This document shows positions 44,653 through 53,617 of a DNA stretch of 56,467 nt, in pieces. Source of the stretch: Campylobacterales bacterium. GTDB lineage: Bacteria > Campylobacterota > Campylobacteria > Campylobacterales > QNZT01. The stretch spans positions 1-56,467 of the forward strand of contig JALVVR010000015.1 of NCBI GenBank assembly GCA_027023305.1. The letters are read 5' to 3'. The translations under genes were made by a program, and so were the position numbers. Below the pieces are notes generated by a model, which had not been told where the DNA came from, ran no database searches, and was given only the letters and a program-made list of their open reading frames with translations. Positions within the stretch are counted from its first letter, which is position 1. Each line of letters begins with the position of its first letter.

Positions 44653-45231
44653 ATGCAAAACAAAAATAAAAAAAGATTAGAAATCACAAAACTTTGCTAC
44701 TCTTTGATACTTAGTGAAGGATTTTGTAATATTACAGTTTCGCAGATTGCTAAAAAAGCAAATATAGCAAAAGGTAGTATTTACAAATACTTCGAGTCAA
44801 AGGAGGATATACTTTTTTCTTTGATTAAAACTATACAAGATGAGTATGATAGTGAAGTAAAGGCTGAAATAGAGAAATCTGAGAGTATAAAGGAGAGAGT
44901 TTTAGCACTTTTTACTCTTTGCATAAAAGATGATGAGATAAACCAAAACAGAAGAAAGATATATAAAGAGTTTAGCTCTATATGTCTGTCTAAAAGTGTT
45001 GAAAAGATGCTTGGTTTTCAAGATGATATTAAAAAAAGATATATCTTGTGGCTAAGAGAGATTTTAAGTGATGGTGTTAAAAAAGGTGAGATAAAAAAAA
45101 GTTCTATTGACCTGTCAGATGGACTTTTTGCTATGGCAGAGGGAGTTTTACTACTTCCAAACTATGAACCATCTATTTTAACTCATCATATAGATGTGTT
45201 ATTTAAACTAATAAAAGAGGAGAGGATATGA
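44653..45231 (+). CDS. TetR-family transcriptional repressor
   Basis: A 192-residue regulator with an N-terminal helix-turn-helix, ITVSQIAKKANIAKGSIYKYFESKEDIL (in two parts, residues about 25-52), and a helical ligand-binding domain typical of AcrR-like members. It heads the TolC-RND operon, overlapping the TolC gene by four bases. The palindrome over its own promoter suggests autorepression lifted by a pump substrate. Ligand unknown. Confidence 0.9.
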   Translation: MQNKNKKRLEITKLCYSLILSEGFCNITVSQIAKKANIAKGSIYKYFESKEDILFSLIKTIQDEYDSEVKAEIEKSESIKERVLALFTLCIKDDEINQNRRKIYKEFSSICLSKSVEKMLGFQDDIKKRYILWLREILSDGVKKGEIKKSSIDLSDGLFAMAEGVLLLPNYEPSILTHHIDVLFKLIKEERI

Positions 45232-46658
45232 AAAAAGTAGTAGTTTTATCAGTATTGCCACTGATTGTTATGGCTAGGACTGTTAGTTTTAGTGAAGCTA
45301 TAAACTTAGCAACAACAAACAACAAAGAGTTGTTAGCAAAACAAAGAGATATAGAGATAGCTCAGCTTATAGTAAAAGAGCCAGATGCTTATAAAAAAGG
45401 AAAGTTAAAATTTGCTGAAAATATAAGTAGAACAAATCATGCAGGATATGTTTTTGGTATGAAGTTGGCTTCAAGAGAGGCTAATTTTGGAGATTTTGGT
45501 TTTAGTGATTTTTTAGGTGGAATTGCAGGTGCCATGAATTACACTCAAGGAGATTATGGTAAGTTTAAAAATATGATGACAAATCCTCAAACACAAAAAC
45601 AAATGTTAGCAACTCAACCAAATGACCTTAACTACCCAGATGCAAGAAATAACTTTGAAACAAAACTAACTTATGAAGTTCCACTCTTTACTGGATACAA
45701 ACTTGAAAATGCTAAAACTATGGCACTTCTTCAACTAAAAGCAAAACAAGCAAAACTCTCTCATGATAGAAAGGCTTTAGGCTTAGAAGTTATAAAAGCA
45801 TACAATGGTGCAGCTACTGCTAAAAAGTTTATAGCTCTAACGAAAGAGGCTGCAAAGATTGCAAAAAGATTTAAAAATACTGCGATTGATATGTATAACA
45901 AAGGCATAACTAGAATGGTAGATGTAAATCAAGCTAGTATGGCTGAGTATAGTATCAAAACAAAAACAAAAGAAGCTAATACACAGTTTAGATTAGCTAT
46001 CGCATATCTAAAATTTTTGACAAATGATAAAAGTATTACAGATGTAAGAGGATTTAGAAATCCAAAAATCCCTTCAAAAAATCTTAAAACTTTACAAGCA
46101 AATGCTATGGTAAATAGGGATGATTTAAAATGGATGAAGAAAAATGTTGAGACTATGAAAACAAAGATTGCATATGATAGTGCTGATGAGTATCCAACTG
46201 TTGGAGCTCATATTGAGTATGGAACAAATGATGATAGATTTACAGTCAATACAAACAAAGATTATTATTTAGTAGCAGTTGGGTTAAAAAAGACTCTTTA
46301 TAATGGAGAGCTTACAAAGATTGCTAAACAAAAAGCAAAGATTGAGCATCTTAAAACTCTACAATATGAAGAGTACATGAGAGATGGGATAAAACTTGAA
46401 GTTGAAAAAAATTATTTAGATTATATGACTCAAAAAAAGACTTTGATCGAGAAGAGAAAAACTGTTAAAATGGCTAAGAGTATTTTAGATGAAACTGAGG
46501 ATATATTTAAAAATAATTTTCAATACAGAACAAACATGATGTATCTACTCTTAAGTCTTGGAAAGTACATGGAAGCTAAAGCAGATGTAATAACAAGTAC
46601 ATATAACAAATCTATCTCGGCAGCTAGTTTAAAACTATCTATCGGAAACTCACTATAA
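45228..46658 (+). CDS. TolC-like outer-membrane efflux channel
   Basis: A 476-residue outer-membrane factor. A signal peptide (VVVLSVLPLIVMA) is followed by two long repeated helical halves: FSEAINLATTNNKELLAKQR and TYEVPLFTGYKLENAKTMA in the first, VGLKKTLYNGELTKIAKQKAK and a long coiled segment in the second. It would form the exit duct of the efflux system encoded next to it. It lies nine bases before the first RND half; no periplasmic adaptor gene separates them. Confidence 0.85.
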   Translation: MKKVVVLSVLPLIVMARTVSFSEAINLATTNNKELLAKQRDIEIAQLIVKEPDAYKKGKLKFAENISRTNHAGYVFGMKLASREANFGDFGFSDFLGGIAGAMNYTQGDYGKFKNMMTNPQTQKQMLATQPNDLNYPDARNNFETKLTYEVPLFTGYKLENAKTMALLQLKAKQAKLSHDRKALGLEVIKAYNGAATAKKFIALTKEAAKIAKRFKNTAIDMYNKGITRMVDVNQASMAEYSIKTKTKEANTQFRLAIAYLKFLTNDKSITDVRGFRNPKIPSKNLKTLQANAMVNRDDLKWMKKNVETMKTKIAYDSADEYPTVGAHIEYGTNDDRFTVNTNKDYYLVAVGLKKTLYNGELTKIAKQKAKIEHLKTLQYEEYMRDGIKLEVEKNYLDYMTQKKTLIEKRKTVKMAKSILDETEDIFKNNFQYRTNMMYLLLSLGKYMEAKADVITSTYNKSISAASLKLSIGNSL

Positions 46659-46667
46659 GGAAAAAGA

Positions 46668-48233
46668 ATGAGTAAAGAAAAAGTAGAATTTAATATAGCA
46701 GGAAAGTTAGCCAAAGGATTTATAGAGCATCCTTTGACTTTTATACTCTCTATATTTATTTTAGTTTTAGGGTATTTGACACTAAACTACATGCCAAGAG
46801 AGGAAAATCCTCAGATAAAAGTAGCTGGTGGAGCTATTATAGTTCCAATGCCAGGAGCAAAGGCTGATCAGATTCAAAAGGTTATCATCGAACCATTAGA
46901 AAAAAAGGTTAGAGAGATAAAGGGTGTTGAAAATATCTTTTCTATTGCAAAAGACTCTGTTGGAATCATACAGGTACAGTTTTATGTTGGAGAGGATAAA
47001 GAGACTTCGGATATCAAGCTATATGACCAAATCATGAAAAACATGGATGATATGCCAAAAGATGCTATGCAACCTATCATAAAAACGATGGATATAGATG
47101 TTGATGTTCCTGTTGTTAGTCTTGCTTTTTATGCAAAAGATAAGAGCTTAAGTGAGGTTGAACTTTTTAAAAAGTTAAATAAATTAGCTCACCAAGTAAA
47201 TAATATAGAAAATGTTGCAGAGGTACAGTTAAAAGGGAAGAGGATTGAGCAGGTAAATGTTTTAATCTCACAAAAAAAACTACATAAATATAAGATAACT
47301 TTAGGGCAAGTAGCTCATGCTTTAAGTAATATCACATTTTCTTTACCTGATATAAAAGCAGATATGAGTGATGGAAGATATATAATAACTGGATTTAAAA
47401 GTGCAGTAAAAAATGCAAAAGATGCTGGAAATATTGTTATCGATTCATACAATGGAAAACCAGTTTATCTTAAAGATTTGGGAAAAGTTTATCAAGGAGC
47501 TGATATACAGAGTAAAAAGATAGCACTTCTAAGCTCAAAGCTAAACAAACTTGACAATAAAATTATACCTCAAGTTACGATGACTATATCAAAATTAAAG
47601 GGTGCAAATACTGTAACTATAAGTAAAAAACTAGTTGACTTTTTGGATAGTAAAAAAGAGGAGTTAAAAAAAGATGGGATAGGGTATGTTTTGACTAGAA
47701 ATGATGGATATACTGCAAATCATGCTGTAAATGAACTTGTTTTTCACTTAGAGATTTCAATAGTTATAATAGCAATTCTTTTGATTTTTTCACTAGGTTT
47801 CAGAGAAGCTGTTATAGTTTCACTTACTGTTCCTATGATTTTAGCTCTTACTCTTTTTACTGGTTGGATGTTGGGTGAGACCATAAATCGTATAACACTT
47901 TTTGCACTGCTTTTGAGTCTTGGACTTTTAGTTGATGCAGCTATTATTGTTATTGAAAATATTCATAGGCATATGCATGATCCAAAACTAAACAAACACT
48001 CACTAAAAAGAATAGCAATAACTGCTACAAATGAGATAGGAAATCCTACAAATGTAGCAACTATTGCTATCATCATGACTTTTATACCTATGTTTTTTGT
48101 TGGTGGTATGATGGGGCAGTTTATGCATCCACTTCCAGTTTTTGTTCCAATAGCACTTATGTTTTCTTTGGTTATAGCATATTTGTTTACACCATATTTT
48201 GTTACAAAACTATTAAAGAAAAAGGATCATTAG
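46668..48233 (+). CDS. RND efflux pump, N-terminal half
   Basis: A 521-residue protein matching the first half of an AcrB-type pump: TM1 (about 22-42), a periplasmic porter region (about 45-340), then TM2-TM6. The TM4 proton-relay segment reads GLLVDAAIIVIENI, where AcrB has two adjacent Asp (407 and 408); the second is Ala here. It ends at TAG directly before the ATG of the second half, in the same frame. AAAGGA lies seven bases before that ATG, so the two halves look like separate proteins that assemble together. Confidence 0.85.
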   Translation: MSKEKVEFNIAGKLAKGFIEHPLTFILSIFILVLGYLTLNYMPREENPQIKVAGGAIIVPMPGAKADQIQKVIIEPLEKKVREIKGVENIFSIAKDSVGIIQVQFYVGEDKETSDIKLYDQIMKNMDDMPKDAMQPIIKTMDIDVDVPVVSLAFYAKDKSLSEVELFKKLNKLAHQVNNIENVAEVQLKGKRIEQVNVLISQKKLHKYKITLGQVAHALSNITFSLPDIKADMSDGRYIITGFKSAVKNAKDAGNIVIDSYNGKPVYLKDLGKVYQGADIQSKKIALLSSKLNKLDNKIIPQVTMTISKLKGANTVTISKKLVDFLDSKKEELKKDGIGYVLTRNDGYTANHAVNELVFHLEISIVIIAILLIFSLGFREAVIVSLTVPMILALTLFTGWMLGETINRITLFALLLSLGLLVDAAIIVIENIHRHMHDPKLNKHSLKRIAITATNEIGNPTNVATIAIIMTFIPMFFVGGMMGQFMHPLPVFVPIALMFSLVIAYLFTPYFVTKLLKKKDH

Positions 48234-49913
48234 ATGTTAGAAAAAATTATTCATGGTATTTTGGAGAGAAAATTTTTAAAGTATTTTATTTATCTTTTAG
48301 TTTTAGTGATGTTTGTTGGAAGTGTTTATATGTTTCCTACAAGAATGGTTGATGCAAAGATGCTTCCTGGAAAAGATAGTAACTCATTTTCTATGTATAT
48401 AGATTTGCCAAAAGGATCTTCTTACTCTCAAACTAGGGAAGTTACTGATTGTATAGTTCCACTTTTACAAAAGGAGGAGGAAGTACTAAGTAGTTCTATC
48501 TTCTTTGGTGAGGGAATGCCACTTGATTTTGCAGGTATGGTAAAAGGTGATGCTTTAAGAAATGGACAAAATCAAGCTGATATCATGGTAAATATTGAAA
48601 AAGAGGAAGAGCGAAAAGAGAAAAGTTATGATTTAGTTCAAAGACTTCGACCCGAAATACAAAAAAAGTGTTCTATAAATGGTGCAAATATAAAATTTAT
48701 AGAGCTTCCAGCTGGACCTCCTACTTTAGCAGATGTAGTTGCAGAGATTTATGGAGGGAAAAACTTTTATAGTAGAAGAGCATTTGCAAAAAAAATAGCA
48801 GAGATTTTTAAACATCAAAAAACTTTAGTTGATATAGATGTATTAGCAGACGAAGATAATGATAGATATACTATGATTTTAAACACAAACAAAGCTCTTG
48901 AGAGTGGTATAGGACTTGAACAGATAAAAAAAGTTTTATATGTTGGTGGAGAGGGTATGTCTCTTGGAGTTATAAATGACCCAAAAGCTGAAAATCAGAT
49001 TCCTATTTTTGTAAGACTTGGAGAGGGAAGACTTTTAAAGAGAGGAACTAAAGAGGAGATAGAGCAAAAATTATCAACTATAAAGCTTATGAATCCAAAT
49101 GGGCTTATGATACCAGCTTCAAAGTTTATAAAAGTTGTAAAATCTAAGCAAGTTCCAACATTAACTTCAAAAAATCTTAAAAAAATGATAAATGTTATAG
49201 CAACAACAGATCAAGATAGTCAAATCTATCCACTGCTTGATGCAAGAAGTGAGATGCTTAAAAATATGAGTAAAGATTATGAAGTAACTCCTACTAAGTT
49301 TTTAAACCTAAGATTTAAAGATAAAAAAACAGGTGAAGTGTTTAACCTTGTTTGGGATGGTGAGTTAAAAGTTACTATCGATACATTTATCGATTTAGGA
49401 GTTGCTTTTATTGGAGCTTTAGTTCTTATATATTTGCTAATGGTTATTTATTATCAAAGATTTGCACTTGCTGGAGCTATCGTTATGTCTAGTTTTCTTT
49501 CCTTTATAGGTGTCATGATAGGACACTATGTGATGGATCAGATAACAGAGTTTAAGTTTTATCTAACTGCAACTTCATTGATTGGATTTATAGCTCTTAT
49601 AGGTATAAACTCTAGAAACTCCCTTTTGATAGTTGATTTTGCAAAACAACTTATGTTTGAAAATAATCTTACACCAAATAGAGCTATAGCAAAAGCAACT
49701 GCGACTAGAGCGAAACCTATACTTTTAACAGTTTTAGCGATAGTATTTGCTAGTTCACTTTTAGCTAGTGATGCAGTATTTGGTGGACTTGGAGTTGCCC
49801 TTATTGGTGGTACTTTGTTTGCTTATTTAGTATCACTGTTTTTTGTGCCACTTTCTATTCAAAACTCTATAAAGAAGATAAAGTTAGAGGCTCAAAGAGA
49901 AAATGAGAAGTAA
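48234..49913 (+). CDS. RND efflux pump, C-terminal half
   Basis: A 559-residue protein matching the second half of an RND pump: TM7 (about 16-33), a second porter region, and TM8-TM12. The TM10 segment reads GINSRNSLLIVDFAKQLM, with Arg where AcrB has Lys940, and RAKPILLTVLAIV follows. It begins immediately after the stop of the first half, in frame, with its own ribosome binding site. Together the halves total about 1080 residues, the normal pump size. It is followed 15 bases later by a zinc-finger membrane protein. Confidence 0.85.
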   Translation: MLEKIIHGILERKFLKYFIYLLVLVMFVGSVYMFPTRMVDAKMLPGKDSNSFSMYIDLPKGSSYSQTREVTDCIVPLLQKEEEVLSSSIFFGEGMPLDFAGMVKGDALRNGQNQADIMVNIEKEEERKEKSYDLVQRLRPEIQKKCSINGANIKFIELPAGPPTLADVVAEIYGGKNFYSRRAFAKKIAEIFKHQKTLVDIDVLADEDNDRYTMILNTNKALESGIGLEQIKKVLYVGGEGMSLGVINDPKAENQIPIFVRLGEGRLLKRGTKEEIEQKLSTIKLMNPNGLMIPASKFIKVVKSKQVPTLTSKNLKKMINVIATTDQDSQIYPLLDARSEMLKNMSKDYEVTPTKFLNLRFKDKKTGEVFNLVWDGELKVTIDTFIDLGVAFIGALVLIYLLMVIYYQRFALAGAIVMSSFLSFIGVMIGHYVMDQITEFKFYLTATSLIGFIALIGINSRNSLLIVDFAKQLMFENNLTPNRAIAKATATRAKPILLTVLAIVFASSLLASDAVFGGLGVALIGGTLFAYLVSLFFVPLSIQNSIKKIKLEAQRENEK

Positions 49914-49928
49914 TGTAAAGGAGTACTT

Positions 49929-50282
49929 GTGAATTGTTTTAATCATGATAAAGAAGCGGTAGGTTTTTGTAAACACTGCTATAAAGCTTTATGTAGAGAT
50001 TGTTTAGTTGATTTAGGTGATGGTCTAGCTTGTAAAGAGCATGAAAATGAGGTTAAAGAGTTAAACAAACTAGTTTCAAAAAATATAAAAATCCATTCAA
50101 ATATGCCAAAAAATACTAGTTTTACAAATCTCTTTTATCTCTTTTTAGGGATTGTATTTATCTGGTTTGGATATAGTACTAGTGATAAAATCTTAAACTT
50201 AGCATTTATTATGGGTATTGGGTTTATAGTATTTTCAATAAATTTATTTTTTAGAACCAAAGTTTTGTTTAAAGATGAGTAA
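49929..50282 (+). CDS. B-box-type zinc-finger membrane protein
   Basis: A 117-residue protein. The N-terminal zinc-binding region has ligands in CFNHDKEAVGFCKHC, CRDCLVD and CKEHENE, the order of a B-box. Two membrane helices (about 67-80 and 88-107) and a short basic end follow. Such small bacterial proteins are uncharacterised. The start is GTG 49929 with AAGGAG upstream, the last gene of the TetR operon by spacing. No link to efflux is shown beyond position. Confidence 0.65.
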   Translation: MNCFNHDKEAVGFCKHCYKALCRDCLVDLGDGLACKEHENEVKELNKLVSKNIKIHSNMPKNTSFTNLFYLFLGIVFIWFGYSTSDKILNLAFIMGIGFIVFSINLFFRTKVLFKDE

Positions 50283-50331
50283 TTATAAAGCACACATTTA
50301 GTTAGCATATAACAATTTAACCAACTTTCGA

Positions 50332-50337
50332 TAAAAT
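50332..50337 (+). promoter_or_regulatory. -10 box (TAAAAT) upstream of the DUF6394-leuS run
   Basis: TAAAAT after TTTCGA predicts a start near 50344, just before the AAAGGA ribosome binding site of the gene at 50363. Confidence 0.5.
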
Positions 50338-50362
50338 ATCCCAAATTTATAAAAGGATTTTC

Positions 50363-50701
50363 ATGAATTGGGGTAAAGTTACCTATGTCTTTTTTGCTTT
50401 GATGAGTCTTACGACGACTGCTGGGTATTTGTATGATCACAACTCGATAGCACTTTTTATAGCTGCTAGTATAAACCTTGTTTCTACACTTTTAAAAATC
50501 GGTGTTAAAAATATACTTTCAGCTGAGCTTTTTGCATCATCTTTGGTTGCTGATTTACACTTGATACCTGCTTTTTTATATGAAGTTTTGGCTCATGATG
50601 CAGAAGCTGCTATTGCTATGGCGATAGGTGGAGTTATAGCAAATATTTTTTCAATTAGTTTAGTGTTGATAGAAGCTAGTAAAACAAAAGAGGATTTTTG
50701 A
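50363..50701 (+). CDS. DUF6394-like small membrane protein
   Basis: A 112-residue protein with about four hydrophobic segments (around 4-22, 29-45, 52-72 and 84-105). It resembles a Campylobacterota protein I recall as DUF6394. Function unknown. AAAGGA precedes the ATG. Its stop overlaps the leuS start by one base, placing it first in the leuS-lptE-GGDEF-folC operon. Confidence 0.6.
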   Translation: MNWGKVTYVFFALMSLTTTAGYLYDHNSIALFIAASINLVSTLLKIGVKNILSAELFASSLVADLHLIPAFLYEVLAHDAEAAIAMAIGGVIANIFSISLVLIEASKTKEDF

Positions 50702-53103
50702 TGGATTATAGACCAAAAGAGATAGAAAAAAAGTGGCAAGAGTTTTGGAAAGAGAACAACTCTTTTGAGCCAGAAGAGAGTAAGGAAAAAAAGAAAAAAT
50801 ATATACTTAGTATGTTTCCATATCCAAGTGGAAGAATTCATATGGGGCATGTTAGAAACTACTCCATAGGTGATGCCTTTGCTAGAGAGGCTAGAAAAAA
50901 AGGTTTTAATGTTCTTCATCCAATAGGTTGGGATAGTTTTGGTATGCCTGCTGAAAATGCAGCTATAAAGCATAAACTTCATCCTAAAAAGTGGACTTAT
51001 GAAAATATAGACTACATGAGAGGTGAGTTAGAGTCACTGGGACTTAGCTTTTCTAAAAAAAGAGAGTTTGCAACAAGTGATGAGTTATATACTAAATTTG
51101 AGCAAGAGTTTTTGATAAAGATGTATGAAAAGGGTCTTTTATATCAAAAAGAGACATCTGTAAACTGGTGTGAAAGTTGTCATACAGTTTTGGCAAATGA
51201 GCAAGTTGTAGAGGGTTGTTGTTGGAGATGTGATAATGAAGTAGCTCAAAAAGATATGCCTTCATATAATATCGCTATTACAAAGTACTCAAAAGAACTA
51301 TTGGATGATTTGAAAAAACTTGAAGGTGGTTGGCCAAAACAAGTTTTAACTATGCAAGAAAATTGGATAGGTAGAAGCCAAGGGCTTAGTTTTAAATTTG
51401 CTTTGAGTGATGAGAGTAAAAAACTACTAGATGGTAAGTTTGATGGATTTGAAGTTTTTACAACTCGTGGGGATACTATTTATGGGGTAAGTTTTGCTTC
51501 ACTTGCTGCTGAGCATGAAATAGTGAAGTACATGATAGAAAAAGATTTACTAGATGCTAAAACAAAAGAAAAAATAGAAGCTATCCAAAATCAAAGTGAA
51601 AAAGATAGAAACCAGAGTGAAAAAGAGGGTGTACCGTTAGGGATAAAAGTTGTACATCCACTTACAAAAAAAGAAGTTCCAGTTTGGGTGGCTAACTTTG
51701 TATTAGCTAGTTATGGAAGTGGGGCTGTCATGGCAGTGCCGGCTCATGATGAAAGAGATAAAGAGTTTGCGATCAAATATGACTTAGATATAAAAGCTGT
51801 GATAGATGAAGATGATGTTTTGTTTGATAGTGGTGAATTTAGTGGGCTTAAAAGTGATGAGGCAAGAAAACAGATCATAGAGTATTTTGAGAAAAATGGA
51901 CTTGGAAAAAAAGAGATAAACTATAAACTAAGAGATTGGGGTATAAGTAGGCAGAGATATTGGGGAGCTCCTATACCGTTTATAAAGTGTGATAATTGTG
52001 GTTTAGTTCCTGAAGCAAAAGAAAATCTTCCTGTTACACTGCCTGAGGATGTAGAGATAACAGGTGAAGGAAATCCACTAGAAAATCATCCTACTTGGAA
52101 ATATACAAAATGCCCAAAATGTGGTGGTGATGCAATAAGAGAAACAGACACTATGGATACTTTTGTTCAAAGTAGTTGGTACTTTTTAAGATATGCTAGT
52201 GGGAACTTAGAAGATGTGGCTTTTAAAAAAGAGGATGTAGAGTATTGGTTAGGGGTTGATCACTATATAGGTGGAATTGAACATGCGATACTTCATCTTT
52301 TGTATTCAAGATTTTTTACAAAAGCTTTGAGAGATTTGGGATATATAAGTATTGATGAACCATTTGATAAACTTTTGACTCAAGGTATGGTGCTTAAAGA
52401 TGGTTCAAAGATGAGTAAATCAAAAGGTAATACAGTTGATCCTGATGAGATTATAAAAGAGTATGGAGCTGATACTGCAAGATTGTTTATACTTTTTGCT
52501 GCACCTCCTACAAAAGAGTTAGAGTGGAATGATAGTGCAGTTGAGGGAGCGTTTAGATTTATAAAAAGATTTGCCCAAAGAAGTGAAAATGTTACTTTTA
52601 GTAAACTACCAGAAATAAATCATGAAAGTTTATCTAAAGAGGAAAAGTTCGCAAGAAGAAAAGTTTATGAAGCTTTGAGCAAATCAAATGAAGTTTTTGA
52701 GAGTACTTATGCTTTTAATACCCTTATTGCTGCAGCTATGGAAGCTATGAATGCTTTAAATACACAAAAAAATAGTGAGGTTTGGAGTGAAGCTTACTAT
52801 ATACTTACAAATATACTAGAACCTATCATTCCTCATATTTGTTGGGAAATTGCCGATATAAAGTTTGATAGAGAGAACTTTAAAACATTAGAGATCAAAG
52901 AGGAAGTTTTTGTAGAGGATAGTATGACTTTAGCTTTGACTGTTAATGGTAAAAAAAGAGCAGAGTTGGAAGTGGCTAAAAGTTTATCAAAAGATGAGAT
53001 AATCGAGCTTTCCAAAGAGAAGTTAGAAAAATGGTTGGAAGGAAAAAATATCATAAAAGAGATATATGTTCCAAATAAACTTATAAATATAGTGGTGAAA
53101 TAG
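50701..53103 (+). CDS. leuS: Leucine-tRNA ligase
   Basis: The 800-residue class I synthetase. It has [20 protein letters not shown] (HIGH motif near 48), a zinc-type insertion (CESCHTV and CCWRCD), the CP1 editing domain with [10 protein letters not shown] and VPAHDERD, then [33 protein letters not shown] (KMSKS near 577), and anticodon-binding and C-terminal domains. ATG 50701 is used; TTG 50698 is a less likely start. It is followed one base later by lptE. Confidence 0.97.
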   Translation: MDYRPKEIEKKWQEFWKENNSFEPEESKEKKKKYILSMFPYPSGRIHMGHVRNYSIGDAFAREARKKGFNVLHPIGWDSFGMPAENAAIKHKLHPKKWTYENIDYMRGELESLGLSFSKKREFATSDELYTKFEQEFLIKMYEKGLLYQKETSVNWCESCHTVLANEQVVEGCCWRCDNEVAQKDMPSYNIAITKYSKELLDDLKKLEGGWPKQVLTMQENWIGRSQGLSFKFALSDESKKLLDGKFDGFEVFTTRGDTIYGVSFASLAAEHEIVKYMIEKDLLDAKTKEKIEAIQNQSEKDRNQSEKEGVPLGIKVVHPLTKKEVPVWVANFVLASYGSGAVMAVPAHDERDKEFAIKYDLDIKAVIDEDDVLFDSGEFSGLKSDEARKQIIEYFEKNGLGKKEINYKLRDWGISRQRYWGAPIPFIKCDNCGLVPEAKENLPVTLPEDVEITGEGNPLENHPTWKYTKCPKCGGDAIRETDTMDTFVQSSWYFLRYASGNLEDVAFKKEDVEYWLGVDHYIGGIEHAILHLLYSRFFTKALRDLGYISIDEPFDKLLTQGMVLKDGSKMSKSKGNTVDPDEIIKEYGADTARLFILFAAPPTKELEWNDSAVEGAFRFIKRFAQRSENVTFSKLPEINHESLSKEEKFARRKVYEALSKSNEVFESTYAFNTLIAAAMEAMNALNTQKNSEVWSEAYYILTNILEPIIPHICWEIADIKFDRENFKTLEIKEEVFVEDSMTLALTVNGKKRAELEVAKSLSKDEIIELSKEKLEKWLEGKNIIKEIYVPNKLINIVVK

Positions 53104-53104
53104 T

Positions 53105-53617
53105 ATGAAAAGAGTTTGGTTTTTAGTTTTAGTTGCGATTTTTTTTGCCTCTTGTGGCTATAAACCAACAAATATTTATACAAAAAAAGTTTTAGGTGAT
53201 AGCATTTATGTAGATGTTTCTATCTCTAGAGTTGACCCACAAAATAGTGTCTTGATAACTGATGCGATAAATCAAGCTGTTATCACAAAGTTTCGCTCAA
53301 AGTTAGTTAGCAAAGAAAGTGCTACTACAAAGATGTATGTGAGTTTAAAGAGTGTAAACTTTAAGCCTATACAGTACGATAACAATGGTTATGTAATAGC
53401 CTATAAAACCTTAGTTAGTTTAAATACTAAGTATATAGACAAGAGTGGTAAACAAAGAGTTATAAACTCATATGGAGATTATGATTTTTCTATAGAAGCA
53501 AACAGTGTTATATCTGATAATAAAAGATTTGATGCTATAAAGTTTGCTGCTTTAAAATCGATAGATGAGTTGATTTCAAAAATATCAGTAAGAGGAGTGA
53601 TGGGTGACAAAAAGTGA
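53105..53617 (+). CDS. lptE: LptE-like LPS-assembly lipoprotein
   Basis: A 170-residue lipoprotein. The signal peptide ends in FFASCGYKPT with lipidated Cys17, and the start CGYKP is typical of LptE. The rest is a single beta-rich domain with SVLITDAINQAVITKFRSKL and VIAYKTLVSLNTKYIDKSG, fitting LptE, the plug of the LptD barrel. leuS-lptE adjacency is widespread. Its partner is the lptD at 5363. It overlaps the next gene by 14 bases. Confidence 0.8.
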   Translation: MKRVWFLVLVAIFFASCGYKPTNIYTKKVLGDSIYVDVSISRVDPQNSVLITDAINQAVITKFRSKLVSKESATTKMYVSLKSVNFKPIQYDNNGYVIAYKTLVSLNTKYIDKSGKQRVINSYGDYDFSIEANSVISDNKRFDAIKFAALKSIDELISKISVRGVMGDKK

